Notes under the pieces: generated by a model | What the model was told of the DNA's origin: nothing | What the model saw: only the letters and a program-made list of their open reading frames with translations | The model's database searches: none | From: Bin55 sp965205545 | GTDB lineage: Bacteria; Pseudomonadota; Gammaproteobacteria; Pseudomonadales; Azotimanducaceae | Reading direction: 5' to 3' | DNA length: 64,000 nucleotides | NCBI GenBank assembly: GCA_965205545.1 | Contig: OZ242170.1 | Coordinates: 1,860,001 to 1,924,000 of the forward strand | Program-made: the position numbers and the translations under genes | In this document: positions 45,343-54,919 of the stretch, one piece after another | Numbering within the stretch: the stretch's first letter is position 1 | Layout: each line of letters opens with the position of its first letter

Positions 45343-46221
45343 CTACTCTACTTGATCATCCGTCAACGTTTGAAAGTACCAAATTGCCTCGGCAGCGTGC
45401 GGCTGGGTGTGAATCCACCACGCATACCAAACTTCGTTGTAGAGATTTGTCTGATTGGTGAGTATGTCATGCGATATGACGTCGTGGAAGTTGAACGGAA
45501 ACTGGTCATCCGTTGACCACAGCGCTTCCGAAAACGTGGCGAAGAACTCCTTCTCGTTTGTCATGCCGTAGTGCTGAGCATTGTGTTTGGGATTGATCGG
45601 AAGCCCTTCGGTCAAGAGCCTTTCCCCCCAAATGTGAGCGACACTCTCAAATTGGCCAGATTCCTTAGCTCGGTCATATGCTTCAATAATCGTGCTATTG
45701 TCGAATCCAGTCACGTAGCCGTCGCCATTACCGTCTAAATCTCCCGATGGGACTATTAGCTCGTGGAATGCGTGAGCAATCTCATGTATTAGCAAGCCAG
45801 GTTGTTCTAACTGGCTTTGGTGAAACTGCTTCAAGTCCCTAATTGCAACAGCTTTGGAGTACATCCCAGAGAACCATGCATCGGGATAGTAGCAGGCGAA
45901 GGGACACACTTCTTGATTTAGACCTTCATTATTGAGAATGAAGCCGACTTCCGCCTCTCTCAATGCCTCAACGACCCTAACAGGGAATCTCCTGATAAAT
46001 GTCATGAGCTGTTCACTCAACAGGTCATAGGCAGATTCGGTTTCAGTCTCATGGTCTTCCAGTGCTTTGTCGGACACGTGGACTGTGAATCCCAAGAGTT
46101 CTCTTTCTGAATGGGGAGCCGTGGTAGTCGAATAGACCACGGTCTGCTCAGAACTCGAAACGACATCCGCCAACAGCGGCAAAGTTCCAAGAAAGAACAG
46201 AGTGATTACAAATCGTTGCAT
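45343..46221 (-). CDS. Secreted zinc metallopeptidase (HExxH)
   Basis: 292 residues. The ATG at 46221 is preceded by AGAGGTAG. Signal peptide ~1-19 (FVITLFFLGTLPLLA). Zinc motif HEIAHAFH (His146, Glu147, His150), with a likely third ligand in NEKEFFATFSEALW (Glu224/226). The H-E-I-x-H plus later E..E.FA..F arrangement resembles the catalytic domain of anthrax-lethal-factor-like peptidases. Between them is a calcium-loop-like insert, DLDGNGDGYVTGFD. Four cysteine-free termini and two central cysteines (CPFAC) are visible. It is terminated by its own hairpin. It probably acts in the periplasm or outside the cell; substrate unknown. Confidence 0.85.
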   Translation of the reverse strand: MQRFVITLFFLGTLPLLADVVSSSEQTVVYSTTTAPHSERELLGFTVHVSDKALEDHETETESAYDLLSEQLMTFIRRFPVRVVEALREAEVGFILNNEGLNQEVCPFACYYPDAWFSGMYSKAVAIRDLKQFHQSQLEQPGLLIHEIAHAFHELIVPSGDLDGNGDGYVTGFDNSTIIEAYDRAKESGQFESVAHIWGERLLTEGLPINPKHNAQHYGMTNEKEFFATFSEALWSTDDQFPFNFHDVISHDILTNQTNLYNEVWYAWWIHTQPHAAEAIWYFQTLTDDQVE

Positions 46222-46442
46222 ATCTACCTCTTATGTGAAGCCATTCCGTGCGACACCGGCTGCGAGCCAATGCAGAAAAGACGACAGGACCAGCCGACAT
46301 TTCTTCGGTTTGCACTAGCTAATATTTGCGCATTTCCCAATCAAGGCAAATGCGTGCTTCTTTACTCCTCAAACAGATTAGCATGCGCTACTGTGGTCCT
46401 TAGATTAATTCGGGCAACTTTCTCAGATTCCCTAGTATCCAG

Positions 46443-46898
46443 CTACTCGTTTGGATTTTGAATGTCTTTATCGGCAGCTTGGGGTTCCTCTTTGGCTTCT
46501 GGATCAATCCGGGAAAACTCAATTACCCTATTGGTTGCTCGAGAGTGAACGACATACACCTCGTAGGGCAATAGAGCCGGCTCTTTCCAACGCGGACTGC
46601 CCGCTTTACGTGGAGGATCATCCTTATCCCAGCAACGCTTGGAGTAGGTATAGAACTCAAGCCCATCACCGTGCATATACCAAACCCATTGCCCACCTGC
46701 ATCTGCGCATTCCTGTTTGGCTTTTTCGTATTCGGCTTCGGGATCCAATTGCGATTCAGTACTTCCTGTTTGAGCTGGTAAATCCGACAGTTGTTCGGAT
46801 TCGGATAGGGTAGTGCAAGCTGGAATCAGCATCGTCGCAGTGAAAAGCAAGAGGCTTGCTTGCAGATTGTTTTCGAAATGTGAACTCTGTCTGCGCAC
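46443..46898 (-). CDS. Lipoprotein of unknown function
   Basis: 151 residues from GTG 46898, with GAGG ~8 nt upstream. It has a hydrophobic signal and a lipobox MLIPAC, so Cys28 would be lipidated. The mature part has a QCADAGGQW-like motif with a second Cys (AKQECADAGGQWVW) and a third (SKRCWDKDD), suggesting one disulfide. It ends in a Glu/Asp-rich tail (DPEAKEEPQAADKD). Short lipoproteins with C..AGG.W occur in several proteobacteria, but no role is known to me. It is separated by 221 nt from the metallopeptidase downstream. Confidence 0.75.
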   Translation of the reverse strand: MRRQSSHFENNLQASLLLFTATMLIPACTTLSESEQLSDLPAQTGSTESQLDPEAEYEKAKQECADAGGQWVWYMHGDGLEFYTYSKRCWDKDDPPRKAGSPRWKEPALLPYEVYVVHSRATNRVIEFSRIDPEAKEEPQAADKDIQNPNE

Positions 46899-46967
46899 GA
46901 CTCGACCTCATGCAACGCCACTGTGAGTATACGCCCATCTTGGCAATAAATCTTCACGCTTCTGCAT

Positions 46968-47330
46968 CTATGACAGCAAGGGCTCGCCATACAGAATCTT
47001 GGCCGGCGACGGCAAGTGATTGGCGCACACGGACAGAAGACGGTGCGGCAGCTGTGGTTCCCAAAATCTCCGGTTGCAGTGGTACACGAACTCGTCGAGA
47101 TACTTCTGCAGCTTGGAAGGGGACTCCATGGAACGTGCGGAGCAGGAAGCGCTTGAGATTCGCGATGGCGGTGTGCACCTTCGGCAGCCACTCGTCGACC
47201 TTCGAGGGAGGGGTGGCCTGGGACTCGACCTCGATGCCCTCCTCGAGCGACAGGATCCCGTTACGCCCTCCAGCCGTCGGTGCGGATGCGGAGCTCGTCC
47301 CCGAGTCTTCAAGAGCTCTCTATACAAGCT
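46968..47330 (-). pseudogene. Decayed IS1595-type (ISXO2-like) transposase
   Basis: Read across frames on the minus strand, the DNA encodes ELRIRTDGW, then NGILSLEEG, SKVDEWLPKVHTAIANLKRFLL, RTFHGVP, and finally SKLQKYLDEFVYHCNRRFW and the end at TAG 46968. The HTAISNLK...HGV...YLDEF.(F/Y)R.NRR sequence is the C-terminal signature of IS1595-family transposases. At least two frame changes (near 47268 and a one-base gain in CCCCTTCC near 47116-47122) and loss of the N-terminal half show it is dead. Base composition is visibly richer in G+C than the flanks. No terminal inverted repeats were identified. Confidence 0.8.
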
Positions 47331-47672
47331 TCAGCACGATTGAATCAGCCTCAACAAAAGCCGCTGCGACACTTCTCAACCAAAAACGGGACAGCCCCGT
47401 TGGATCCCGCCATTCCCGGGGGTTCCGTCTAGGAGAAGAAAATTCAAAAGAGTACTGACATAACCTGCAAATGCGGACTCGCGTTCGAAAGCAAATCTTT
47501 ACGTGGTCTGTTCGGATCGCCCATTTTTGAGAGATGAGTACTCGCGCACTAAATGCTTCTTGGGAGCACCAAAACACTACGGCAAACCTGTGATTAGTGT
47601 ATTGCGAAACCATAAGTGTATATAATTCTTGCATATTATAGAAAGCAAGATAAGAAAATTGGATGGTGCAAT
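47331..47672. other. Intergenic region upstream of the XRE-ImmA gene
   Basis: 342 nt without a gene. A TATAAT at 47621-47626 lies 47 nt before the ATG, but no good -35 box was found. CTTGC/GCAAG (47628-47632 and 47645-47649) form a small dyad that could be an XRE operator. Confidence 0.4.
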
Positions 47673-48779
47673 ATGGAAAGTGGAGTAATAGGCAGCAGGC
47701 TCAAGCACATTCGCATCGAGCGTGGAATGTCTCAGGAAGATCTCTGTTCGATATTTGGTTTCAAAGATCGGCAGACAATTTCTGCTATCGAAACCGGCGT
47801 ACGGCGGATGTCGGCCCAGGAGCTCATGACTGCAATAGACAAATTGGGAGTGTCCATAGAGTACTTCAGTGATCCATTTCTACTCATCGGCGAAGGCGAG
47901 TTCTCGTGGCGACATCAGGGCGTCTCTAAGGACGCGCTCCGTGAATATGAGAAAAGTGCGGGCAGATGGATTGCCATTTATCGAACCTTGGCTAGTCAAT
48001 TGGGTCGTAAGCGGTCGTTCATTCGTCCGTCACTGGGACTATCGAAGCGTTCGAGCTACGAGGACGCCATGATCGCTGGCGAGCAGTTTGTCGAAGAGTT
48101 TGATCTTGGTGATCGCCCAGCGTTACGACTTGTTGAATGTATGGAACAAGACTTGGACATTCTTGTTCTCATGGTGGAAACGTGTAGAGGTCTGTCTGGT
48201 GCAGCATGTAGGTTGCCCGACTTGGCCACCGTCTTGATCTCACGGAATGAAGTCGAAGGCCGTCGCAACTTTAATCTTGCACACGAGCTATTTCACATTC
48301 TGACGTGGGACGCAATGCCTCCAGACTATAGTGAAAACTCCAGTGACTTTGGTGGAACCAGATCGGAACAACTTGCTGACAATTTCGCTGGAGCTTTGCT
48401 CATGCCGTCGACTACATTGAACCAACACAAAGATTGGCAGATATCGAATGTAAACGAGCTAACCTCGCAGCTCAATTCGGTCGCCGACGAGCTACACGTT
48501 ACCTCGACTGCTCTTTCTTGGCGTCTCGTCGGACTAGGTCAATTGAAAAAATCAGTTGTGCGCTCCCTGCCAGAAGCTGCTCTAAGAAATAACGGAAGAT
48601 GCAGCAATGAAGGCGTCAAACCCAATCAACTTTCCCAGCCCTACGCACAGGTGATTGCTCTAGCGCTCGAGCAAGGTGTGGTGTCTGCCCGTCGAGTGGC
48701 CAAGTTGCTTGAGTTGACACTCGATGAACTGAATGAGCTGTTTGAAGCTCACGATCTGGATTATCGTCTGGAACTCTAA
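47673..48779 (+). CDS. XRE-family HTH plus ImmA/IrrE metallopeptidase
   Basis: 368 residues from ATG 47673 (an upstream in-frame start at 47616 would place extra residues in the promoter). An XRE HTH lies at ~8-65 (LKHIRIERGMSQEDLC...RQTISAIETG). A linker follows, then the ImmA/IrrE zinc peptidase with HELFHIL (His204, Glu205, His208) preceded by NFNLA and followed by EQLADNFAGALLMP (third ligand region). The C-terminus is a helical domain. In characterised members the peptidase cleaves a partner repressor or antitoxin after a stress signal. The downstream PIN-domain gene starts 5 nt after this stop, so the two are almost surely co-translated, as in toxin-antitoxin-like modules. Confidence 0.9.
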   Translation: MESGVIGSRLKHIRIERGMSQEDLCSIFGFKDRQTISAIETGVRRMSAQELMTAIDKLGVSIEYFSDPFLLIGEGEFSWRHQGVSKDALREYEKSAGRWIAIYRTLASQLGRKRSFIRPSLGLSKRSSYEDAMIAGEQFVEEFDLGDRPALRLVECMEQDLDILVLMVETCRGLSGAACRLPDLATVLISRNEVEGRRNFNLAHELFHILTWDAMPPDYSENSSDFGGTRSEQLADNFAGALLMPSTTLNQHKDWQISNVNELTSQLNSVADELHVTSTALSWRLVGLGQLKKSVVRSLPEAALRNNGRCSNEGVKPNQLSQPYAQVIALALEQGVVSARRVAKLLELTLDELNELFEAHDLDYRLEL

Positions 48780-48784
48780 TTGCA

Positions 48785-49291
48785 ATGTCGCGACACCAAG
48801 GAGCGCTATTGGTAGATACGAATGTCATCTTGGAGTGTCACAGAACAGGTTCGTGGAACGCCCTCGCCAACGGCTACAGCGTCGAAACCGTGGAGGACTG
48901 CGTTACTGAAACACAACCGAGTTTCCAAATGCGAACACAGAGAATTGCGGTTCATGAAAGGGATTTGCGCGCATCATTGGAAACAGTACACGAGGTGAAG
49001 AGCTTGAACCTAGCGAAACTGCGTTTAGACGTGCCCGATATCCATCTAGATCGAGGAGAAGCTGCACTTTGGGCCCACGCAAGAAACCGCAAAGATGACT
49101 GGATGTTGTGTAGTCCAGACAAAGCTAGCATGCGATGTGGCATTCGATTAAGATTTCGAGATCGATTGATTTCGCTAGAACGATTGCTGAGTGACGCGGG
49201 CCACAGACTCCGTCAAGACCTAAGCCGGGCCTATACCAGCAATTGGCACCAAACGACAGTAAACCAGCTTGTAATTGCCGAGCTCAACTAG
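48785..49291 (+). CDS. PIN-domain-like protein paired with XRE-ImmA
   Basis: 168 residues. It starts with LLVDTNVILECHRTGSW (Asp11), then has Glu34/Asp38, LDRGEAALWAHAR (Glu92) and CSPDKASMR (Asp112). The spacing and order of acidic residues (D..N near the start, GE.., then a late D) fits the PIN ribonuclease fold, whose members are mostly VapC-like toxins. The C-terminal extension (~125-168) is helical. It is directly downstream of the XRE-ImmA/IrrE gene, without its own promoter. Compared with typical VapC (~130 residues) it is longer. RNase activity is inferred. Confidence 0.75.
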   Translation: MSRHQGALLVDTNVILECHRTGSWNALANGYSVETVEDCVTETQPSFQMRTQRIAVHERDLRASLETVHEVKSLNLAKLRLDVPDIHLDRGEAALWAHARNRKDDWMLCSPDKASMRCGIRLRFRDRLISLERLLSDAGHRLRQDLSRAYTSNWHQTTVNQLVIAELN

Positions 49292-49468
49292 CTCGTTGAC
49301 AGGACTCAACAAGCAAACTCGACGCTCTTTAAGTCCAATTTCTACGTACTATCGAAAATTCCCGCTATTTTTGATAGCAAGACAATGACGTCTCAAACGA
49401 TAGAATTTCCCAAGAGATTCGTTTCTGCGAGAGACCAGACTGGAAGACTTGCTAACAACTGAGCTGCT

Positions 49469-51571
49469 GTGAAGACAATCGCTCCTGTCAGTGTCCCAAT
49501 TCTGGTGCTAGTGCTAATAGCTTGCAGTGAGAACGTAGACTCAAAGGAAATCAGCGTTGGTGGAACGTTTCAGCCTGCCCCTGCTGAAATCGAGCCTGAA
49601 GTCACTCTCGTCTACCCCAATCCAACGCTTTTGGAACTGCCAATGACGATGCCCCGTCTGTCTCCTGCGGAAAATCGCCGAATCGCTGAACACGGGATTG
49701 GAGGAAAGCTCCGCATCGGCATCCATAGAGACATTCCCAACCACATGTCCGGCAACCTAGCGAACAGATTGAGGTGGCGCAGCTATTCCGAGGGGATAGT
49801 CTCCTATATGCGGGTCGTCTCTTCCGGAGCCAGCTCCATTCGTTTCTCCACAAAGCTCGAATTGCCAGCAAATTCCCAAGTCGTTTTCTACCAATTGGAA
49901 GATGATGGCACGACAAAGGTGATCCATAGCGTGTCAACTAACACCAAACCTCGCATCGAAGAGCTCCACTGGTCACCCGATGCCTTTGGCGACACGATCG
50001 GTGTCGAAATCCGATTGAAGAGACGTGAGGATATTGCGAATCTGCACCTTGAGCTGTTGAATGTGGCCCATAGGTACGCTCCCTTCGGGCTCGACGACAA
50101 CCTAGCTCCAGCCCTTACATGCTCAAATCACCTGGATGCGCAGTGCGGTCTCGACGACGGTTCAATTGACGAAGTCACTTCGAAATCTACGTTGCTGCTA
50201 GCATTTGAAGAATCAGGAGGCTCGTATGTGTGTACCGGCGTCCTGATGAACGTGGAAGATGGCGAAGATGTCTTCATACCTTATGTGTTGACCGCAGGAC
50301 ACTGCATTTCCACGGACGACTCTGCGTCGTCCGTCGTGGGGTATTGGTCTTACCAAAGCTCCACCTGCGGTGGAAGCGCCACAAGCTCCGACCTTACAGC
50401 GATTTTGGGCGGTGCCGAACTGCTAGCCACGACCGTGTCCCCTGACATGACCCTCCTGCAGTTGAGGGCTCGAGCCCCCACGGGATCTTTTCTTTCGGGT
50501 TGGTCCACAATCGAAGTCGGATCGGGACTGACAGCGTTTTCTGCTCATCACGCTGACGGAGGACACCAGAAGTACTACTCGGGAACTACGGAAAACGACG
50601 TGACCCTTGAAGCGTGTGACGATGAAGACGATTGTTTCACCATATTCAATGCAGTGCCGATTTCCATCGAGGTGGGAGCGTCGGAAGGTGGCACCAGTGG
50701 GTCGGGGGTCCGACTCTACCTTGCGGGTTCAACTGAGAGCGTATTGGTGGGAACCCATGCCGCATCGAATGAGGAGTGTGAAGATAATGTGGGCTACTTC
50801 AGCCAGTTTCGCTACTTCTATCCGCACATTGAAACCTGGTTCGATCCCGATGGTCCAGTCACACCGCCCATACCGCTCGACGACCATGGCGATACGACAG
50901 CCGAGGCGACTCTTGTGGATTCTGGATCCTCCACGCAGGGAACTATCGGCTCATCCGACGACGTGGACTACTTCACAATCCAGGTGCCTGAGGAAGGTCT
51001 GATCGCTGCTTACACGACAGGGAGCCTCGACACCGTCGGGCGGCTGCACAATGAAGACGGTTCTATTGACGTGTCCGACGACGATGCAGGCACGGGATCC
51101 AACTTCTCTCTGGACGTTGTCGTTCCAGCTGGGACCTACTATATAGAAGTAGACGGATTCGATGATGCAACGGGAGACTACATACTCCATGTCGTCTTTG
51201 AAGCTTTGGACGATCATGGGGACAGCGCAGGCTCAGCCACCTACGTCTCGTCAAGCTCTCGTTCCTGGACTTACTCCACGCCGGGAGCAATCGAGGAATC
51301 TAACGATATTGACGTGTTTGAGCTGGAGCTCTTTCTTGACTCAGTTGTCTCCGTCTACACCAACGGGGAGACAGACACAAGTGGAAGTGTCCAGGACTTC
51401 TCCGGGTTCGAGTACATGAGCAATGACGACGAGAGCGAAGACAACTCCAACTTTCGCATGTCGGGCAGTCTGCTCAAGGGCCGATACTACATCCATGTAG
51501 AAGGGAATGTAGACGAATCCAGCGAAGAGGATTCGGTCTACGATCTGAATATCGAAGTCGAACCAAATTGA
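49469..51571 (+). CDS. Trypsin-like serine protease with two PPC domains
   Basis: 700 residues from GTG 49469 with a signal ending in a lipobox-like LIAC (Cys19), so possibly a lipoprotein. An N-terminal beta domain (~60-215) precedes an S1 chymotrypsin-fold protease. Its triad is His278 (LTAGHC), Asp326 (DMTLLQL) and Ser410 in GGTSGSG, with several Cys pairs as in lysyl-endopeptidase-like enzymes. Two pre-peptidase C-terminal (PPC) domains follow (~475-575 and ~585-690), each beginning DDHGD and containing D(V/I)D.F.(I/L) and a Y.I.V pattern. The ribosome site is weak. Probable secreted or surface protease. Confidence 0.9.
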   Translation: MKTIAPVSVPILVLVLIACSENVDSKEISVGGTFQPAPAEIEPEVTLVYPNPTLLELPMTMPRLSPAENRRIAEHGIGGKLRIGIHRDIPNHMSGNLANRLRWRSYSEGIVSYMRVVSSGASSIRFSTKLELPANSQVVFYQLEDDGTTKVIHSVSTNTKPRIEELHWSPDAFGDTIGVEIRLKRREDIANLHLELLNVAHRYAPFGLDDNLAPALTCSNHLDAQCGLDDGSIDEVTSKSTLLLAFEESGGSYVCTGVLMNVEDGEDVFIPYVLTAGHCISTDDSASSVVGYWSYQSSTCGGSATSSDLTAILGGAELLATTVSPDMTLLQLRARAPTGSFLSGWSTIEVGSGLTAFSAHHADGGHQKYYSGTTENDVTLEACDDEDDCFTIFNAVPISIEVGASEGGTSGSGVRLYLAGSTESVLVGTHAASNEECEDNVGYFSQFRYFYPHIETWFDPDGPVTPPIPLDDHGDTTAEATLVDSGSSTQGTIGSSDDVDYFTIQVPEEGLIAAYTTGSLDTVGRLHNEDGSIDVSDDDAGTGSNFSLDVVVPAGTYYIEVDGFDDATGDYILHVVFEALDDHGDSAGSATYVSSSSRSWTYSTPGAIEESNDIDVFELELFLDSVVSVYTNGETDTSGSVQDFSGFEYMSNDDESEDNSNFRMSGSLLKGRYYIHVEGNVDESSEEDSVYDLNIEVEPN

Positions 51572-51953
51572 TTTCGTATTCTGCGTGTTGAGACTGCTGA
51601 GATGGGGATTTAGGTAGTATTGACCGGGTTGTAGGGGTCGGCGCGCAACCACAAGAACGATGCCAATCTGCAGGCAGAGAAGTTGCCGCACGCACGAATG
51701 GGAAAAACGCCAACTCATGGAAGCTCGCGCGGTAGGACTCGATTTGTCCTGGCAGTAGGTTCTCACGGTAGCTCTAACGACAGCAGACACTTCAGACTCA
51801 GCTGCTAAAAATCTGGCACGAGTGACCGAGGTCTCATGTAGCCCTCAATGGCACCACGAGCTGCTAATGAGTACCGCTATTCCCCAAGAGCCAGTCGCAA
51901 ATTTTTGCTATAGTCTAGTCTTACAGGGCGTGTAACCACTACGAGACTCATTG
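51572..51953. other. Intergenic region, nothing recognised
   Basis: 382 nt between the trypsin-like protease and the TlpA-like gene. A TATAGT at 51909-51914 is a possible -10 box without a convincing -35. No gene or RNA was found. Confidence 0.35.
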
Positions 51954-53744
51954 ATGAATATTAGAGAGACTGGAGCACTGATTTGCCTCATAGGTGTGAT
52001 TGTTTTCGCTGCTTCTTGCGCCTCGCCTCCAGCGAACACCATCACCATTTCAGGCGAGTACATTGAAACAACGCCAGATCTTGATTCCGGGTTCGCAGTT
52101 CAAGCCTATGGCACCGACGGCGCGAACCAATCTGAGGAGAACACCGTTGATCTGGCCAACTCTCGAGTTGTCGCCAAGTATGAGACGACCAATGAGAACG
52201 GGGATGTCGAATTTGTCGAATTCGCATCGGGAAATTTCGAAGACGGCAAGGTCACATTGAGCGGGAGCTTTGATGTTCCTACGATGGTCGAAATTTCAGT
52301 CGACGTCGAGGGATTCCCGCCGCGACCAATCAGATCGGTCGTCGCCCCGAACGACGTCCTGGAATTTGTCATGGTGGCGCGAACTGTCCCAATGCCCATC
52401 GGTAGGCTAATGACTCTTGGTCGATCAAGCCAGGTGTTGGATTCCGATAGAAAGTTCTTGATATCGGGTGACTTCAGCGACATGGAGCAGGAATTGACTT
52501 CCTTCACTGCCAGTGCGGTTGCCATAGGTCAATTTCAAGGCGACCAATTTACCTTTTCGGACTTCGGGACAGTACTGATACAAGATGGAAGGTTCGAGTT
52601 GGAAGCAGAGATTTCCGAACCGACAGTGGTAAGAGTCATGATTCAAGCTGATCCCGCCTACTATGCAATGGCAAATGCAATCGTTGAACCGGGAGCTGAA
52701 ATCTCCGTCCGTCCCTACGGCGGATCGGCAAACCTCCTTCATATAGAAGGTACGGGAACCCACGCCGAAGTGATCGGAAAGCATGAGTCTAGTCCTGAGT
52801 ATCGTGAGCTTACCGATGCGTTTGTCGAGGAGTTTGTGGAATACCAAACTCAGCTGATGGAATATGGCAGCACGGATGCACGACCCAATGTTGAAAGGAA
52901 ACCCGCGGAATACTTGCTTGCGGAGGGATGCGAACATCTCGTGCCAGAGGAAGTGATTCAACCATTGACGGTTGTGGGAATGAAGTACCCACCCTATTGG
53001 GAGTCATACACAGCGAGAAACGAAATCCAGATTTCCTCATTGGAGAACACTGCTCTGAACGATCAGGACCCAATGAAACGACTGATCGCGTTGGAACTAG
53101 GTGCTTATGGCCCATCTAGCGATGAACCTCGCAAGGCGGTGGCCATCTATGACGAGCTAGCCAGCGAATTGAGCGAGGATGTCGTAGCGCGGAGGATAGC
53201 AACACAAAGAACCAGTCTCTTGGCCAGCATCGAAACCGCCGAGAATAATCAGCTATTGCAGGTGGGACAAATGGCGCCCGAGTTCACTCTTCCTGATTTG
53301 GACGGAACAGACGTGTCGTTAAGTGGAGTGCTGGAGAAGAACGAAGTGGTGTTTGTTGATTTCTGGGCTTCCTGGTGCGGACCGTGCATCGCTGCTTTTC
53401 CTGAATTGAAGGAACTATATGCAGACTATCGTGCCAATGGTTTCGAGATTCTTGCCGTCTCGATCGATAGCACTATGGAAGATTGGCAGCAAGCCACCGA
53501 CGTCCATGAAATTCCCTGGTTGAACCTTGGTCAAATCGGGGACGATTCCGATGCAGACGGAACTGTCAGCAAGACATACGGCGCCCAAACTATCCCCAAG
53601 GGCTATGTTTTGGACAAAAAAGGATGCATCATTGGAAAAGATGTCTTTCCGGACAGGCTCGAGGAATTTCTGGTGGCACAGTATGGAGCGCACGAAGAGT
53701 CATCCTCGGACGAAACCAATTCCTTGGACGCAATTACCGAATGA
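51954..53744 (+). CDS. TlpA-like thiol-disulfide lipoprotein with long N-terminal region
   Basis: 596 residues from ATG 51954 (a TTG sits directly before). Lipobox-like ASC within FAASCAS (Cys22), so probably a lipoprotein. The first ~430 residues are mostly beta-structured (SGEYIETT..., SGSFD, SGDFSD segments, several carboxypeptidase-regulatory/DUF4369-like strands) with a helical portion at ~270-430. The C-terminal ~150 residues are a thioredoxin fold of the AhpC/TSA-TlpA type: MAPEFTLPDLDG, then WASWCGPC (Cys475, Cys478), a cis-Pro segment TIPKGYVLDKKG. It probably reduces disulfides or c-type-cytochrome-related thiols in the periplasm. An exported protein follows after ~40 nt. Confidence 0.88.
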   Translation: MNIRETGALICLIGVIVFAASCASPPANTITISGEYIETTPDLDSGFAVQAYGTDGANQSEENTVDLANSRVVAKYETTNENGDVEFVEFASGNFEDGKVTLSGSFDVPTMVEISVDVEGFPPRPIRSVVAPNDVLEFVMVARTVPMPIGRLMTLGRSSQVLDSDRKFLISGDFSDMEQELTSFTASAVAIGQFQGDQFTFSDFGTVLIQDGRFELEAEISEPTVVRVMIQADPAYYAMANAIVEPGAEISVRPYGGSANLLHIEGTGTHAEVIGKHESSPEYRELTDAFVEEFVEYQTQLMEYGSTDARPNVERKPAEYLLAEGCEHLVPEEVIQPLTVVGMKYPPYWESYTARNEIQISSLENTALNDQDPMKRLIALELGAYGPSSDEPRKAVAIYDELASELSEDVVARRIATQRTSLLASIETAENNQLLQVGQMAPEFTLPDLDGTDVSLSGVLEKNEVVFVDFWASWCGPCIAAFPELKELYADYRANGFEILAVSIDSTMEDWQQATDVHEIPWLNLGQIGDDSDADGTVSKTYGAQTIPKGYVLDKKGCIIGKDVFPDRLEEFLVAQYGAHEESSSDETNSLDAITE

Positions 53745-53783
53745 TCAACAAATCGTTCTCAATGACCCTAATTGCACACGTTC

Positions 53784-54725
53784 ATGGAAAAGCCAATGGA
53801 ACCGATCGTTAAGCTGCAGATGCCAATCAAAGCAAGCTGGTTTGCTTTGGCTTGTGTTCTCGCTGTTTCTGTCGGTGCTGTCGGGCAAGACGAATCGGCT
53901 CCAAGCAACGAATTTACTGTGTTGGCCACTACCGAAGACAGAGAAGAGTATCGAGCAGAACAACGCGAAGCCACCGTTGAATTGCTCGAGCCATCTTCGC
54001 TTTCTCAAGAGCACAAAGAATTGCTCGCCAACGCTCTGAGCAAGGTCTACATGGGGATCCCAGTGGGTTCCTACACGCGTACCGTGCGTGTCGAAGATTC
54101 AACTGAGGAAGAATCTGAGGAAAATTCCAGCACGTGGATGGTGAATGAGTCAGGAGTTGTGCATCGCGACGGCGAACAGGTCGATTACACCCTTGCACGA
54201 GCAATTTCCAATAGTCCATTTCAGGGCAGCATGGCCTTTGCAATAGACGCTGAAAAGATAAAACTGGCGAGCGAAACTGACACTGAAGCTACATTTGTTT
54301 GGGATATAGACATGTCGGAAGGTGCGAAGGCAATGGAAGAAACTGCCGACAGTCTTGATTCGGAAGTTGCCGAAGATGCACCGATGTCTGAGGCAGACGC
54401 TATGCGGGCTGTAGGTGGCCTCTTCGGCAAAGGCAAGTTTGTTGGAGAAATCACGGTGGACAAGAGTGATGAATCCGTAAAGCACTACGTAATGTTGAGA
54501 CTCGAGAACACCGTTAGACGGCGTCTATTGTTCAAGATCACATCCATGGTTATGGATCATCATTTTTCCTTCATAGAAGACTGCGATGGCTACGCAGTAC
54601 GCAGAAGCAACTTCGACATGGCGGGTTCTGCGCTTGTTGTTGGCAAGTTCACCTCAACCGAAACAACCACATTCACGGATATCACTTGCGAACAGCCTTT
54701 GCGCTATCTCGAAATACCGGAATAG
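53784..54725 (+). CDS. Exported protein of unknown function
   Basis: About 313 residues from ATG 53784; ATGs at 53796 and 53820 are equally possible, the last giving the most compact signal peptide (MPIKASWFALACVLAVSVGA). The mature part is acidic, with a Glu-rich patch (STEEESEENSS) and a C-terminal half with beta strands (ENTVRRRLLFKIT, STETTTFTDITC) resembling lipid-binding-type exported proteins. Two cysteines (EDC, ITC) near the end. No family is recognised. It probably forms an operon with the TlpA-like gene (gap ~40 nt). Confidence 0.7.
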   Translation: MEKPMEPIVKLQMPIKASWFALACVLAVSVGAVGQDESAPSNEFTVLATTEDREEYRAEQREATVELLEPSSLSQEHKELLANALSKVYMGIPVGSYTRTVRVEDSTEEESEENSSTWMVNESGVVHRDGEQVDYTLARAISNSPFQGSMAFAIDAEKIKLASETDTEATFVWDIDMSEGAKAMEETADSLDSEVAEDAPMSEADAMRAVGGLFGKGKFVGEITVDKSDESVKHYVMLRLENTVRRRLLFKITSMVMDHHFSFIEDCDGYAVRRSNFDMAGSALVVGKFTSTETTTFTDITCEQPLRYLEIPE

Positions 54726-54919
54726 ACTCGGCAAACGTAGCGTTCTGGTCCCGTGAGCGACGCACTCCCTCGTCTTTAGAACAAACACTTTTTTTTATTT
54801 TCCGCATTCGCGCCCGTCGCATGGTGGCCAAGATGAGAGTGCGACGGTACTACGGATAGCCTTTATTCAATGGACGACTTGGTAACTTGGAGATGATTGA
54901 CAATTCACGCAGATGAGTT

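Noticed and set aside
47598..47626. Promoter pair for the XRE-ImmA gene
   Set aside because: TATAAT at 47621 is good but every candidate -35 at 16-18 nt is poor, so it is only mentioned with the intergenic region.
49349..49377. Hairpin CTATCGAAAA/TTTTTGATAG after the PIN gene
   Set aside because: Pairing needs a wobble and no T-run follows the stem, so I do not call it a terminator.
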